Assembly: GCF_001866645.1 (NCBI RefSeq)
Contig: NZ_MLYP01000021.1
Span: forward strand, 17,571 to 81,570
Direction: 5' to 3'
Source: Streptomyces colonosanans
Lineage (GTDB): Bacteria > Actinomycetota > Actinomycetes > Streptomycetales > Streptomycetaceae
Length of the DNA: 64,000 bases
Part shown: one piece after another, positions 28,200-36,510 of the stretch
Layout of the letters: each line of letters opens with the position of its first letter
Position numbering within the stretch: position 1 is the first letter of the stretch
Notes under the pieces: generated by a model
The model's database searches: none
The model's input: only the letters and a program-made list of their open reading frames with translations
What the model was told of the DNA's origin: nothing
Made by a program: the position numbers and the translations under genes

Positions 28200-29507
28200 C
28201 TACTTCGCGGACGCCGTCAGGTCGTCCCGCCGCGGTGCCGCGAAGCCCTCCAGGTCGACCCGGGTCAGTCCGGTCGCCTTCGCGACCTCGGCATCGTCGA
28301 GGGCACCGCAGTCCAGACCTCGCAGCAGATAGCCGCTCAGCGCCTTGGCGGTCGCCGGTTCGTCCATGACGTCGCCGCCGCCGCGGCCCGCGTAACGGGC
28401 GAGGCGGGCCGCGGCCTGCTCGAACCCCTCGCGATAGAAGGCGAAGACGGCCGCGTAGCGGGTCGGAAGGTGGCCGGGGTGCATGTCCCAGCCCTGGTAG
28501 TAGGCGCGGGCCAGCGCCCGGCGGGTGAGCCCGTAGTGCAGCCGCCAGGCGTCGTGGACCTGCGCCCTCGGGCCGACCGGCAGGACGTTCGTGGAGCCGT
28601 CACTGACACGTACCCCCGTGCCCGCCGCCGCGACCTGCATGATCGCCTTGGCGTGGTCGGCGGCCGGGTGGTCACTGGCCTGATAGGCGGCGGACACGCC
28701 GAGGCAGGCGCTGTAGTCGAAGGTGCCGTAGTGGAGTCCGGTGGCGCGGCCCTCGGCGGCCCGGATCATCCGGGCGACGGTCGCAGTGCCGTCGGCGGCC
28801 AGGATGGCCTGGCTGGTCTCGATCTGGATCTCGAACCCGATCCGCCCGGGTTCGAGTCCGCGCACCTTCTCGAACTCCCCCAACAGCCTCGCCATCACGG
28901 TGACCTGCTCGGCGTAGGTCACCTTGGGCAGGGTGAGCACGAGCCCGTCCGGGAGACCACCCGCCTCCATCAGGCCCGTCAGGAAGATGTCGAGCGTACG
29001 GATGCCCCGCTGTCGCACAGGCGCCTCCATGCACTTCATGCGGATGCCCATGTACGGGGCGGCCGTTCCTCCCTCCGCATGGGCCTGCGCGATCAGCCGT
29101 GCCGCGCGGGCGGCGGCCTCGTCCTCCTCGGCGTCCGGGCGCGCCCCGTAACCGTCCTCGAAGTCGACCCGCAGATCGTCGATCGGCTCGCGCTCCAGCT
29201 TCGCGCGTACGCGGTCGTACACGGGTCCGGCAAGGTCGCCCGCGAGGCCGAGGACGGCGCCGAACGAGGCGGCGTCCGGGGCGTGTTCGTCGAGGGCGGC
29301 GAGGGCCCGCTCGCCCCACGAGCGGATGGTGTCGGCGGCGAAGGCATCGCCGGAGACATAGACCGTGTGGACGGGCTGGCGGGTACCGGGGTCGCCGGGG
29401 TAGTGGCGTTCCAGCTCGGCGTCGACCGGGGCGAGGGAGGCACTGATCTCCTCGCTGACGGCGCCCGCGAGGCTCGTCGCCACCTTCTCCTGCTGACCGT
29501 GCCCCAT
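28200..29507 (-). CDS. DUF6986 aldolase/citrate-lyase-like protein
   Basis: A 435-aa protein of the DUF6986 group, related to the HpcH/HpaI and CitE aldolase fold. Fold landmarks are DLRVDFEDGYG (a metal-binding Asp/Glu pair near residue 119), GIRMKCME, LPKVTYAEQV, and FEIQIETSQAIL with conserved Glu residues. A typical substrate would be a malyl- or citramalyl-type acid, but no activity is established that I know of. ATG 29507 with AGGGGG upstream is preferred to the in-frame start at 29696. It is a single gene with an inverted repeat in its promoter. Confidence 0.8.
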   Translation of the reverse strand: MGHGQQEKVATSLAGAVSEEISASLAPVDAELERHYPGDPGTRQPVHTVYVSGDAFAADTIRSWGERALAALDEHAPDAASFGAVLGLAGDLAGPVYDRVRAKLEREPIDDLRVDFEDGYGARPDAEEDEAAARAARLIAQAHAEGGTAAPYMGIRMKCMEAPVRQRGIRTLDIFLTGLMEAGGLPDGLVLTLPKVTYAEQVTVMARLLGEFEKVRGLEPGRIGFEIQIETSQAILAADGTATVARMIRAAEGRATGLHYGTFDYSACLGVSAAYQASDHPAADHAKAIMQVAAAGTGVRVSDGSTNVLPVGPRAQVHDAWRLHYGLTRRALARAYYQGWDMHPGHLPTRYAAVFAFYREGFEQAAARLARYAGRGGGDVMDEPATAKALSGYLLRGLDCGALDDAEVAKATGLTRVDLEGFAAPRRDDLTASAK

Positions 29508-29521
29508 CCCACAGCCCCCTT

Positions 29522-29536
29522 TTCCGCAAGACGGAA
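29522..29536. promoter_or_regulatory. Inverted repeat TTCCGCAAGACGGAA before the DUF6986 gene
   Basis: 5-bp arms TTCCG/CGGAA with a 5-nt centre, 15 bp upstream of the start codon, so it overlaps the leader or promoter. It is probably a repressor site. The regulator is not in the window. Confidence 0.5.
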
Positions 29537-29676
29537 TCAACAATCCGTCGAGCGAAGCTATCCGTGAATCCTGTCGCCGGTCAACAGCGTTCCCGCCGGT
29601 CGACACCGGCTCCCAAGGACCGCCAAGGCGCCCGGCATCGGCAGCAGCCGAGTCCGCCGGCCGGGGAATGACGGAA

Positions 29677-29713
29677 GGCCCCCGCGACCGCACCACCGGC
29701 GGTCACGGGGGCC
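29677..29713 (-). terminator. Terminator of etfBA
   Basis: 14-bp arms GGCCCCCGCGACCG / CGGTCACGGGGGCC with one mismatch and a 9-nt loop, 19 bp beyond the etfA stop. Confidence 0.75.
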
Positions 29714-29731
29714 TGCTGCCCGTGAAGTGGC

Positions 29732-30694
29732 TCAGCCCTTGCGGGCCTTGATCTCCTCGGTCAACTGCGGGACGACCTCGAAGAGGTCACCCACCACGCC
29801 GTAGTCGACCAGGTCGAAGATCGGAGCCTCGGAGTCCTTGTTGATCGCCACGATCGTCTTCGAGGTCTGCATACCGGCCCGGTGCTGGATCGCACCCGAG
29901 ATACCGGACGCGATGTACAGCTGCGGCGACACGCTCTTACCGGTCTGGCCGACCTGGTTGGTGTGCGGGTACCAGCCGGCGTCCACCGCCGCACGCGACG
30001 CGCCCACCGCCGCGCCCAGGGAGTCGGCCAGCGCCTCGATGATCGCGAAGTTCCCCGCGCCGTTCACGCCACGGCCACCGGAGACCACGATCGCGGCCTC
30101 GGTCAGCTCCGGACGGCCCGTCGACTCACGCGGCGTACGGGCGGCGACCTTGGTGCCGGTGGCCTGGGCGGAGAAGGACACCGCCAGGGCCTCGACCGCG
30201 CCGGCGGCCGGGGCGGCCTCCACCGGGGCGGAGTTCGGCTTGACCGTGATGACCGGAGTGCCCTTGGAGACACGGGACTTGGTGGAGTACGAGGCGGCGA
30301 ACACCGACTGGGTGGCCACCGGACCCTCGTCACCGGCCTCCAGGTCGACGGCGTCGGTGATGATGCCCGAGCCGATGCGCACCGCCAGACGGGCCGCGAT
30401 CTCCTTGCCCTCCGCGGAGGACGGGACGAGCACGGCGGCCGGAGAAACGGCCTCGTAGGCGGCCTGCAGGGCGTCCACCTTCGGTACGACCAGGTAGTCG
30501 GCGTACTCCGAGGCGTCGTGGGTGAGGACCCGCGCCGCGCCGTGCTCGGCCAGCGTGGAAGCGGTGTTCTCCGCGCCCGCGCCGACGGCGACGGCAACCG
30601 GCTCACCGATGCGGCGGGCCAGGGTCAGCAGCTCCAGGGTGGGCTTGCGGACAGCGCCGTCCATGTGGTCGACATAGACGAGAACTTCAGCCAT
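29732..30694 (-). CDS. etfA: Electron transfer flavoprotein alpha subunit
   Basis: A 320-aa EtfA/FixB. With EtfB it carries electrons from acyl-CoA dehydrogenases to the membrane quinone reductase. The C-terminal FAD-binding domain has the family signature: VSGGRGVNGAGNF, VGASRAAVDAGWYPHTNQVG, then GKSVSPQLYIASGISGAIQH and NKDSEAPIFDLVDYGVVGD. It lies 56 bp downstream of etfB in one transcription unit that ends in a terminator. Confidence 0.95.
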   Translation of the reverse strand: MAEVLVYVDHMDGAVRKPTLELLTLARRIGEPVAVAVGAGAENTASTLAEHGAARVLTHDASEYADYLVVPKVDALQAAYEAVSPAAVLVPSSAEGKEIAARLAVRIGSGIITDAVDLEAGDEGPVATQSVFAASYSTKSRVSKGTPVITVKPNSAPVEAAPAAGAVEALAVSFSAQATGTKVAARTPRESTGRPELTEAAIVVSGGRGVNGAGNFAIIEALADSLGAAVGASRAAVDAGWYPHTNQVGQTGKSVSPQLYIASGISGAIQHRAGMQTSKTIVAINKDSEAPIFDLVDYGVVGDLFEVVPQLTEEIKARKG

Positions 30695-30750
30695 GGGAAT
30701 GGATCTCCTTGCGGATTGCGAAGTCTGAGAGGCGGTAAAGGGGGTGAGCC

Positions 30751-31536
30751 TTAGATGAACTTCTGGCTCGCGAGGAACTCAGCGAGCTGCTTGCCGCCCT
30801 CGCCCTCGTCCGTGACGATCGTGCCCGCGGTGCGCGCCGGGCGCTCGGTCGCGGAGTCGACCTTCGTCCAGGCACCCTCCAGGCCGACCTCCTCGGCCTC
30901 GATGTCCAGGTCCGACAGGTCCCAGGCCTGAACCGGCTTCTTCTTGGCCGCCATGATGCCCTTGAAGGACGGGTAACGCGCCTCGCCCGACTGGTCGGTG
31001 ACCGACACCACGGCGGGCAGCTGCGCCTCAAGCTGCTCGGAGGCCGTGTCGCCGTCACGGCGGCCCGTGACGACGCCGTCCTCGACCGAGACCTCGGACA
31101 GCAGGGTGACCTGCGGGACACCCAGACGCTCGGCCAGCAGCGCCGGGACCACACCGGCGGTGCCGTCGGTGGAGGCCATACCGGAGATCACCAGGTCGTA
31201 ACCGGCCTTCTCGATCGCCTTGGCCAGCACCAGCGAGGTGCCCATGACGTCCGTGCCGTGCAGGTCGTCGTCCTCCACGTGGATCGCCTTGTCGGCACCC
31301 ATGGACAGTGCCTTGCGCAGCGCGTCCTTGGCGTCCTCCGGGCCCACCGTCAGTACGGTGACCTCGGCATCGTCCGCGTTCTCGGCGATCTGCAGAGCCT
31401 GCTCGACCGCGTATTCGTCGAGTTCGGAGAGCAGACCGTCCACGTCGTCCCGGTCCACGGTCAGGTCCTTGGCGAAGTGCCGGTCGCCAGTGGCGTCGGG
31501 CACGTACTTCACAGTGACAACGATCCTCAAGCTCAC
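30751..31536 (-). CDS. etfB: Electron transfer flavoprotein beta subunit
   Basis: A 261-aa EtfB/FixA, partner of EtfA. It opens with LRIVVTVKYVPDA, has the AMP-binding core VTVLTVGPEDAKDALRKALSMGADKAIHV (about residues 57-85), SGMASTDGTAGVVPALLAERLG, and LPAVVSVTDQSGEARYPSFKGIMAAKKK. It is the first gene of etfBA. A leader hairpin and a TACT/AGTA palindrome upstream suggest regulation along with fatty-acid oxidation. Confidence 0.95.
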   Translation of the reverse strand: MSLRIVVTVKYVPDATGDRHFAKDLTVDRDDVDGLLSELDEYAVEQALQIAENADDAEVTVLTVGPEDAKDALRKALSMGADKAIHVEDDDLHGTDVMGTSLVLAKAIEKAGYDLVISGMASTDGTAGVVPALLAERLGVPQVTLLSEVSVEDGVVTGRRDGDTASEQLEAQLPAVVSVTDQSGEARYPSFKGIMAAKKKPVQAWDLSDLDIEAEEVGLEGAWTKVDSATERPARTAGTIVTDEGEGGKQLAEFLASQKFI

Positions 31537-31567
31537 GCCGGCTCTCCTACTGCATCGTCAATTGTGG

Positions 31568-31587
31568 GCTGCCTTCTTGCAGGCAGC
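31568..31587 (-). other. Stem-loop in the etfB leader
   Basis: 7-bp perfect stem GCTGCCT / AGGCAGC with a 6-nt loop, 32 bp upstream of the etfB start. It may stabilise the leader. No known riboswitch is recognised. Confidence 0.4.
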
Positions 31588-31645
31588 ATAGGCGCCTGAA
31601 GCGGCCGATCCCGGTCGGGGCGACCCCGCGCTCCGAACGAAATAT

Positions 31646-31657
31646 TACTCGTCAGTA
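31646..31657. promoter_or_regulatory. Palindrome TACTCGTCAGTA upstream of etfBA
   Basis: TACT and AGTA arms around CGTC, 110 bp upstream of etfB. TetR-family regulators of fatty-acid degradation often use TACT...AGTA boxes, which would fit etfBA. The assignment is an inference. Confidence 0.45.
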
Positions 31658-31730
31658 CACCCAGCGGACGCGCGCTGAGCAAGCGCTTTGGACTGTGACC
31701 TTGGCAACGCTGTGTAACCGGCCTGTCGAT

Positions 31731-32240
31731 TCAGTCACGGAGACCGTTGAAGCGCCCCTGGTGGTAGACCAGCGGGCGCCCGTCGCCCGAGGGATCGCCG
31801 ACGACGACCTCGGCCAGCACGATGCGATGGTCCCCGGCAGGCACACGTGCCACCACGCGGCAGACGAGCCAGGCGAGCACGTCGTCCAGGACGGGCACGC
31901 CCTCGGGGCCCTCGCGCCAACTCGTGGGCGCCCCGAAGCGGTCGGCACCGCTCCTGGCAAAGGTGCGGGCCAGGCCTTCCTGGTGCTCGCCGACTATGTG
32001 CACGCCGACATGGCGGGCCTCGGAGATGACGGGCCAGCTTGAGCCGCCAGTGCCGATGCCGAACGAGATGAGCGGGGGCTCGGCGGAGACGGAGGTGAGG
32101 GAGGTGGCGGTGAAACCGACCGGGGTGCCGTCCCGCTGGGCAGTGATCACGGCGACTCCGGCAGCGTGCCGCCGGAAGACGGAGCGCAACAGGTCCGGGG
32201 AGGCGAGCTGAGGAGTGCGGAGGTCGGGCGTGGCCGTCAT
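31731..32240 (-). CDS. Flavin reductase-like domain protein
   Basis: A 169-aa protein of the flavin reductase family that reduces FMN/FAD with NAD(P)H for two-component monooxygenases. Family features are FRRHAAGVAVITAQRDGTPVG (about residues 21-41), FTATSLTSVSAEPPLISFGI and the HIVGEHQEGLARTFA segment. ATG 32240 is preferred over an in-frame start at 32309. No monooxygenase gene is adjacent, so its partner is unknown. Confidence 0.85.
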   Translation of the reverse strand: MTATPDLRTPQLASPDLLRSVFRRHAAGVAVITAQRDGTPVGFTATSLTSVSAEPPLISFGIGTGGSSWPVISEARHVGVHIVGEHQEGLARTFARSGADRFGAPTSWREGPEGVPVLDDVLAWLVCRVVARVPAGDHRIVLAEVVVGDPSGDGRPLVYHQGRFNGLRD

Positions 32241-32517
32241 GGAGTTGTCCTTCTGCGAGAGGTGGCGCGGTGATCCCCACGCGTGGGGGGAAGATCCGTG
32301 GCCGCTCATTCAGCCCGGACAGCGCGCACTCTCACGGTGCGGGCCGGGACCACGTGGACACACTCGAAGCGAAGGAGTTGCGGGGGCATACAGTCAGGTT
32401 GACGATAGGTGGCGTACGCAGTCAAGTGTGCCCCGGAATCTGGGAGATGTGTCACCAGCCGTCTCACCGTCACCTCACAGACCGGGAATGGCTTCCGACC
32501 GCGCGACCGAGGGGGCG

Positions 32518-32844
32518 TCAGACGGCCTCGCCGAGCGCGGCGATCACATCCGCCGTGCGCGGCTGTCCCGTCGCACGTCGCACGATCCGACCGTCCGCGT
32601 CGAGAACGAGGACGGTCGGCGTCTTGAGGATGTCGAGGGCGCGCACGAGTTCGAGCCGCTGCTCGGCGTCGATCTCCACATGGGCGACGCCGGGCACCAT
32701 GGTCGCCACCTCGGCGAGGATCCGCCGCGTCGCCCGACAGGGAGCACAGAAGGCGCTGGAGAACTGGACGAACGTGGCCCGTTCACCGAGCCTCTGACCC
32801 AGCTCGGTCACACCGAGCCGCTTGCCGTCGTCCCGTCCTCGCAC
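32518..32844 (-). CDS. Thioredoxin-fold protein with CAPC active site
   Basis: A 108-aa cytoplasmic thioredoxin-fold protein. The redox pair is Cys33-Ala-Pro-Cys36 in FSSAFCAPCRATRR, where thioredoxin proper has CGPC. The cis-Pro loop is KTPTVLVLDADGR. The Ala in the motif probably shifts the redox potential. GTG 32844 with GGAGAG upstream is chosen because the longer ATG frame adds an unrelated low-complexity region. The substrate is unknown. Confidence 0.8.
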   Translation of the reverse strand: MRGRDDGKRLGVTELGQRLGERATFVQFSSAFCAPCRATRRILAEVATMVPGVAHVEIDAEQRLELVRALDILKTPTVLVLDADGRIVRRATGQPRTADVIAALGEAV

Positions 32845-33254
32845 TCTCGCCTCTCCCGCTCCACTACTGCTGCAGCACTCCGTGCGCGCCCCCCGGCGCG
32901 AGCACGGCCACGCACCCGCAGGTCCGCTCACCATCTGCTCCAGCGTTCACGAGACCGCAAAGATTCCCGACTTCCGCCGTCCGGCCGCGCCCCGGATCGG
33001 CGACGGGGTTCGGGGCGCCGCAGTCGACCGGCATACCTGCCCGTACAGTGAATGGTGGCACACACGGAGTAAAGGCGATGAAAGGCCCGAGGTGGTCCAT
33101 ACGGCTGACGTGACGAGGATCTCGCCGTTCACCGGTATCAGGGCTGGCTCCTCGACCGTTCTTGGGGCACGATCGGCAACGTACCGTAAACCTACGGCTG
33201 CGTAACTTCCGCCGGGAGCCCCTTCCCAGGCAGAGAGAAGGGTCCGCCCCGTCC
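32845..33254. other. 410-bp divergent intergenic region
   Basis: It lies between the thioredoxin-fold and acyltransferase genes. Short frames exist on both strands but none has coding character. A tiny frame, ATG 33078 to TGA 33113, has AAAGGCG before it but is only 11 codons. No palindrome or clear -35/-10 pair stands out. Confidence 0.4.
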
Positions 33255-33983
33255 ATGGCTGAGCTCGTCTACCGTCCCGTCGTCGGTGTTGCCCTCACGA
33301 TGTTCAAGGCATGGGACCTGAAGATCGACTGCAAGGGGTCGGAGAACATCCCGCGCTCGGGTGGTGCGGTGCTGGTGAGCAATCACATCAGCTACCTGGA
33401 CTTCATCTTCAACGGCCTGGCGGCGCTGCCGCAGAAGCGCCTCGTGCGCTTCATGGCCAAGGAGTCCGTCTTCCGGCACCGGATCTCCGGACCGCTGATG
33501 CGCGCCATGAAGCACATCCCGGTGGACCGGAATCAGGGCGAGGCGGCGTACGCGCACGCGCTGGAATCACTGAAGTCCGGCGAAGTGGTCGGCGTCTTCC
33601 CGGAGGCCACGATCTCGCAGTCGTTCACCCTGAAGGGCTTCAAGTCGGGTGCCGTGCGCCTGGCCCAGGAGGCGGGCGTCCCGCTGGTCCCGATGGCCCT
33701 GTGGGGCACCCAGCGGCTGTGGACGAAGGGCCACCCGCGCAACTTCAAGCGCAGCCACACCCCGGTCACGATCCGGGTCGGCGAGGCGATGGAGGCCACG
33801 CGCGACACCTACGCGGGCGCGCTCACCCGCCAGTTGCGCGAGCGCGTCCAGGAACTGCTGGAGGCCGCACAGCGCGCCTACCCCGGCCGCCCCAAGGGCC
33901 CGGAGGACACCTGGTGGATGCCCGCCCACCTCGGCGGCACGGCCCCCACGCCGGAACAGCTGCGCACGGCCAAGGTGCACTGA
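33255..33983 (+). CDS. 1-acyl-sn-glycerol-3-phosphate acyltransferase (PlsC family)
   Basis: A 242-aa acyltransferase that makes phosphatidic acid from lysophosphatidic acid at the membrane. The catalytic HX4D is SNHISYLD near residues 41-48, FPEATIS near 117 is the glycerol-phosphate motif, and VPLVPMALWG the last conserved block. A hydrophobic N-terminus gives membrane association. Start ATG 33255 is the first with a reasonable context (GAGAGAAGGG 12 nt upstream). It converges with the B3/B4-domain gene. Confidence 0.88.
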   Translation: MAELVYRPVVGVALTMFKAWDLKIDCKGSENIPRSGGAVLVSNHISYLDFIFNGLAALPQKRLVRFMAKESVFRHRISGPLMRAMKHIPVDRNQGEAAYAHALESLKSGEVVGVFPEATISQSFTLKGFKSGAVRLAQEAGVPLVPMALWGTQRLWTKGHPRNFKRSHTPVTIRVGEAMEATRDTYAGALTRQLRERVQELLEAAQRAYPGRPKGPEDTWWMPAHLGGTAPTPEQLRTAKVH

Positions 33984-34046
33984 CGCACGGCCGGGGCGTC
34001 GGTTCATGTCGGCCTGACACCCCACCGCCGCTGAGGCTGCGGTGCC

Positions 34047-34748
34047 TCAGGCCGCCGACTGCGGGGTTCCGACGGTGATCCGCGCTCCCGGGCTGAACTT
34101 CTCCACCAGTTCCGCGAGTTCGGTGGCCGCCGCCTCCACCTCCGGGACGGACATCGGGGCCAGGCTCTCCAGCAGGAAGATGCCGGAGACAGTCTGCTCG
34201 GTGAGGCGGGTGCGGGGGCCCTGGCGCCAGTTCCAGCGGCGGCAGGTGACACCGGCCTCGTCCCGCCACACCACCTCGCCGGCGTCGGGGTGTTCGACGA
34301 CCTCCTCACCGCCGACCACGGTCACGAAGTCCTCGTCACCGGCGGCGCGCACCAGGCGCATGGCGCCCTGGATCCGGTCGAGGTCCTCGCCCCCGACGGG
34401 GATGAGATGGGCGACGCTGATGGCGTTGTAGAGGTCGACAAGGACATTGATACGGGGCAGACCGACCCCGGAGAGGGCCCTTTTCGCCAGCGCCTCGGCC
34501 GAGTTGCGAGTACGGGACGGCTTCGCGCCGAACGCCGTATACGCCTCGCGCCAGGCGGTCATGTGCGGGTCCTCGTGCGGGGCTCGCCCGTCCAGGCGTG
34601 ACGCGAGGCGGCGGGCCGCGTCGTCCAGCAGTGCCGAACTGGCCTCCGTGCTGGGGCCGTTGGCCAGGCCGTGCGCCTCGACGGTCAGATGGGTGAAGTC
34701 GGGCGCGAGCGCGTGCACCTCGTCGGACACGGTGAGTGTGAGCGTCAT
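34047..34748 (-). CDS. B3/B4 tRNA-binding domain protein
   Basis: A 233-aa stand-alone B3/B4 domain, the editing-type domain found in phenylalanyl-tRNA synthetase beta subunits. The landmark region is FGAKPSRTRNSAEALAKRAL followed by LPRINVLVDLYNAISVAHLIPVGGEDLD (about residues 73-125). Free-standing members are proposed to edit mischarged tRNA or D-aminoacyl-tRNA, but this is not proven for this one. It lies 16 bp after the transglutaminase-like gene, so the two probably form an operon. Confidence 0.85.
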   Translation of the reverse strand: MTLTLTVSDEVHALAPDFTHLTVEAHGLANGPSTEASSALLDDAARRLASRLDGRAPHEDPHMTAWREAYTAFGAKPSRTRNSAEALAKRALSGVGLPRINVLVDLYNAISVAHLIPVGGEDLDRIQGAMRLVRAAGDEDFVTVVGGEEVVEHPDAGEVVWRDEAGVTCRRWNWRQGPRTRLTEQTVSGIFLLESLAPMSVPEVEAAATELAELVEKFSPGARITVGTPQSAA

Positions 34749-34764
34749 CTTCTCTCGCCTCGGG

Positions 34765-35355
34765 TCACAGTGCGGTAGGGAGCGTCTTCCACAGCGAAGG
34801 CCGGTCGGGGGCCGCTCGAAGAGCGCTCAGCACGGCCGGGTGTGGTTCAGCGTACAGTACTGGATAGTCCATCTCATTCGACTTCACGTCCGGCACGAAG
34901 GCCAGGCGCTCACCGGAGAGGGAGTACTGGGCGTCGACGCCCGGCTTGTTGCCGCGCGGGTCCTGCCGATGCCAGGCCCTGTGGAACCGCACCGCGACCA
35001 GCCCGTGCACCACATACCCGCCACCGTCATGCGTCAGCCGCTGATAGCACAGCGCCGCCGGGATGCCCTCCGCGCGCAGCAGGGCGACCAGCGCATGGGC
35101 CTTGGCGTAGCAGATGCCGGTGCGCTGTTCGATGACGTCGGAGGCGCGCCAGGTCACGCGCGGATCGCCGCTGTCGGCGGAGTGCGGGATGCCATCGCGC
35201 ACGAATTCAAAGGCGGCTCGCGCATAGGCATACGAGTCTGCCGCCTGACCCGCGAGGCGCGCGGCTGCCTCTCGAACCACCGGATGCCGATGGTCAATAC
35301 CCTCGTCGGCAGCCAAGTAGGCCGAAACGTCCGAGGTTTGCTGGATCAGCTCCAT
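34765..35355 (-). CDS. Transglutaminase-like cysteine protease-fold protein
   Basis: A 196-aa protein with the transglutaminase-like fold. Cys in RTGICYAKAHALVALLRAEGIPA (near residue 86), His in YVVHGLVAVRF and an acidic residue in KPGVDAQYS form the expected triad. No signal peptide is seen, so it is cytoplasmic. Such proteins are usually amidases or peptidases. ATG 35355 is chosen over 35376. It is the first gene of the pair with the B3/B4-domain gene. Confidence 0.82.
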   Translation of the reverse strand: MELIQQTSDVSAYLAADEGIDHRHPVVREAAARLAGQAADSYAYARAAFEFVRDGIPHSADSGDPRVTWRASDVIEQRTGICYAKAHALVALLRAEGIPAALCYQRLTHDGGGYVVHGLVAVRFHRAWHRQDPRGNKPGVDAQYSLSGERLAFVPDVKSNEMDYPVLYAEPHPAVLSALRAAPDRPSLWKTLPTAL

Positions 35356-35430
35356 GCCCTCAGAGCATAGGAACACGACCGACCGGCAGTCAATGACTTT
35401 CCGGCCAGTCGTATGCCTATACGTGCAGTC

Positions 35431-36510
35431 TCAGGGGGTGTACCGCGCCATCTCCTCCTTGAGCGCCGCCACGAACCGGTCCACGTCCTCCTCGGTCGTG
35501 TCGAAGGCGCACATCCAGCGGACGTCGCCTGCGGCCTCGTCCCAGAAGTAGAAGCGGAAGCGCTTCTGCAGGCGCTCGCTCACCTCGTGCGGCAGACGCG
35601 CGAACACGGCGTTGGCCTGCACCGGGTAGAGGATCTCGACACCGTGGACCGCGCGCACGCCCTCCGCCAGGCGCTGCGCCATCTCGTTGGAGTGGCGGGC
35701 GTTGCGCAGCCACAGGTCCTTGGCGAGCAGGGCCTCCAGCTGCACCGACACGAAGCGCATCTTGGAGGCAAGCTGCATGGACAGCTTGCGCAGGTGCTTC
35801 ATGGGGCCGACGGCGTCCTGGTTGAGGACGACGACCGCCTCGCCGAACAGCGCGCCGTTCTTCGTCCCGCCCAGGGAGAGGATGTCGACGCCGACCGCGT
35901 TGGTGAACGTCCGCATCGGCACGTTCAGGGAAGCGGCCGCGTTGGCTATGCGGGAGCCGTCCAGGTGCACCCTCATGCCGCGCGCGTGGGCGTGCTCGCA
36001 GATCGCGCGGATCTCGTCCGGCGTGTAGAGGGTGCCCAGTTCGGTGCTCTGGGTGATCGAGACGACCTGCGGCATCGCGCGGTGCTCGTCCTCCCAGCCC
36101 CAGGCCTGGCGGTCGATCAGCTCGGGCGTGAGCTTGCCGTCGGGCGTGGGCACGGTGAGCAGCTTGAGGCCGCCCATGCGCTCGGGGGCGCCACCCTCGT
36201 CCACGTTGATGTGCGCGCTCTCGGCGCAGATCACCGCGCCCCAGCGGTCGGTGACCGCCTGGAGCGCGACGACGTTCGCACCGGTGCCGTTGAAGACCGG
36301 GAACGCCTCCGCCGTAGCACCGAAGTGGCCGCGGATGATCCCCTGGAGGTTCTCGGTGTACGCGTCCTCGCCGTACGCGACCTGGTGGCCGACGTTGGCC
36401 AGCGCCAGGGCGGCCAGCACCTCCGGGTGGGCGCCGGCGTAGTTGTCACTGGCGAAACCGCGGACCTGCGGGTCGTGGTGGCGACGCGCGTCGGTCCGGG
36501 GACGGTTCAC
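35431..36510 (-). CDS. Low-specificity L-threonine aldolase-like PLP enzyme
   Basis: A 359-aa fold-type I PLP enzyme of the threonine aldolase/beta-eliminating lyase family, cleaving L-threonine to glycine and acetaldehyde. FASDNYAGAHPEVLAAL opens the fold, GTGANVVALQA lines the PLP phosphate, HLDGSRIANA supplies the Asp, and the Schiff-base Lys is in LSLGGTKNGALFGEA. Its GTG start overlaps the upstream SDR stop (GTGA at 36507-36510), so the two are co-translated. Confidence 0.88.
   Translation of the reverse strand: MNRPRTDARRHHDPQVRGFASDNYAGAHPEVLAALALANVGHQVAYGEDAYTENLQGIIRGHFGATAEAFPVFNGTGANVVALQAVTDRWGAVICAESAHINVDEGGAPERMGGLKLLTVPTPDGKLTPELIDRQAWGWEDEHRAMPQVVSITQSTELGTLYTPDEIRAICEHAHARGMRVHLDGSRIANAAASLNVPMRTFTNAVGVDILSLGGTKNGALFGEAVVVLNQDAVGPMKHLRKLSMQLASKMRFVSVQLEALLAKDLWLRNARHSNEMAQRLAEGVRAVHGVEILYPVQANAVFARLPHEVSERLQKRFRFYFWDEAAGDVRWMCAFDTTEEDVDRFVAALKEEMARYTP

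Noticed and set aside
32271..32295. CCCCACGCGTGGGG palindrome (32275-32288) resembling a type I-E CRISPR repeat
   Set aside because: Only a single copy is present, with no second repeat or spacer-sized interval and no cas gene. It is better read as a chance or regulatory palindrome in the flavin-reductase leader.
33078..33113. 11-codon frame with AAAGGCG upstream, considered as a leader peptide for the acyltransferase gene
   Set aside because: No run of regulatory codons and no terminator/antiterminator structure is seen, and the distance to the gene is large.
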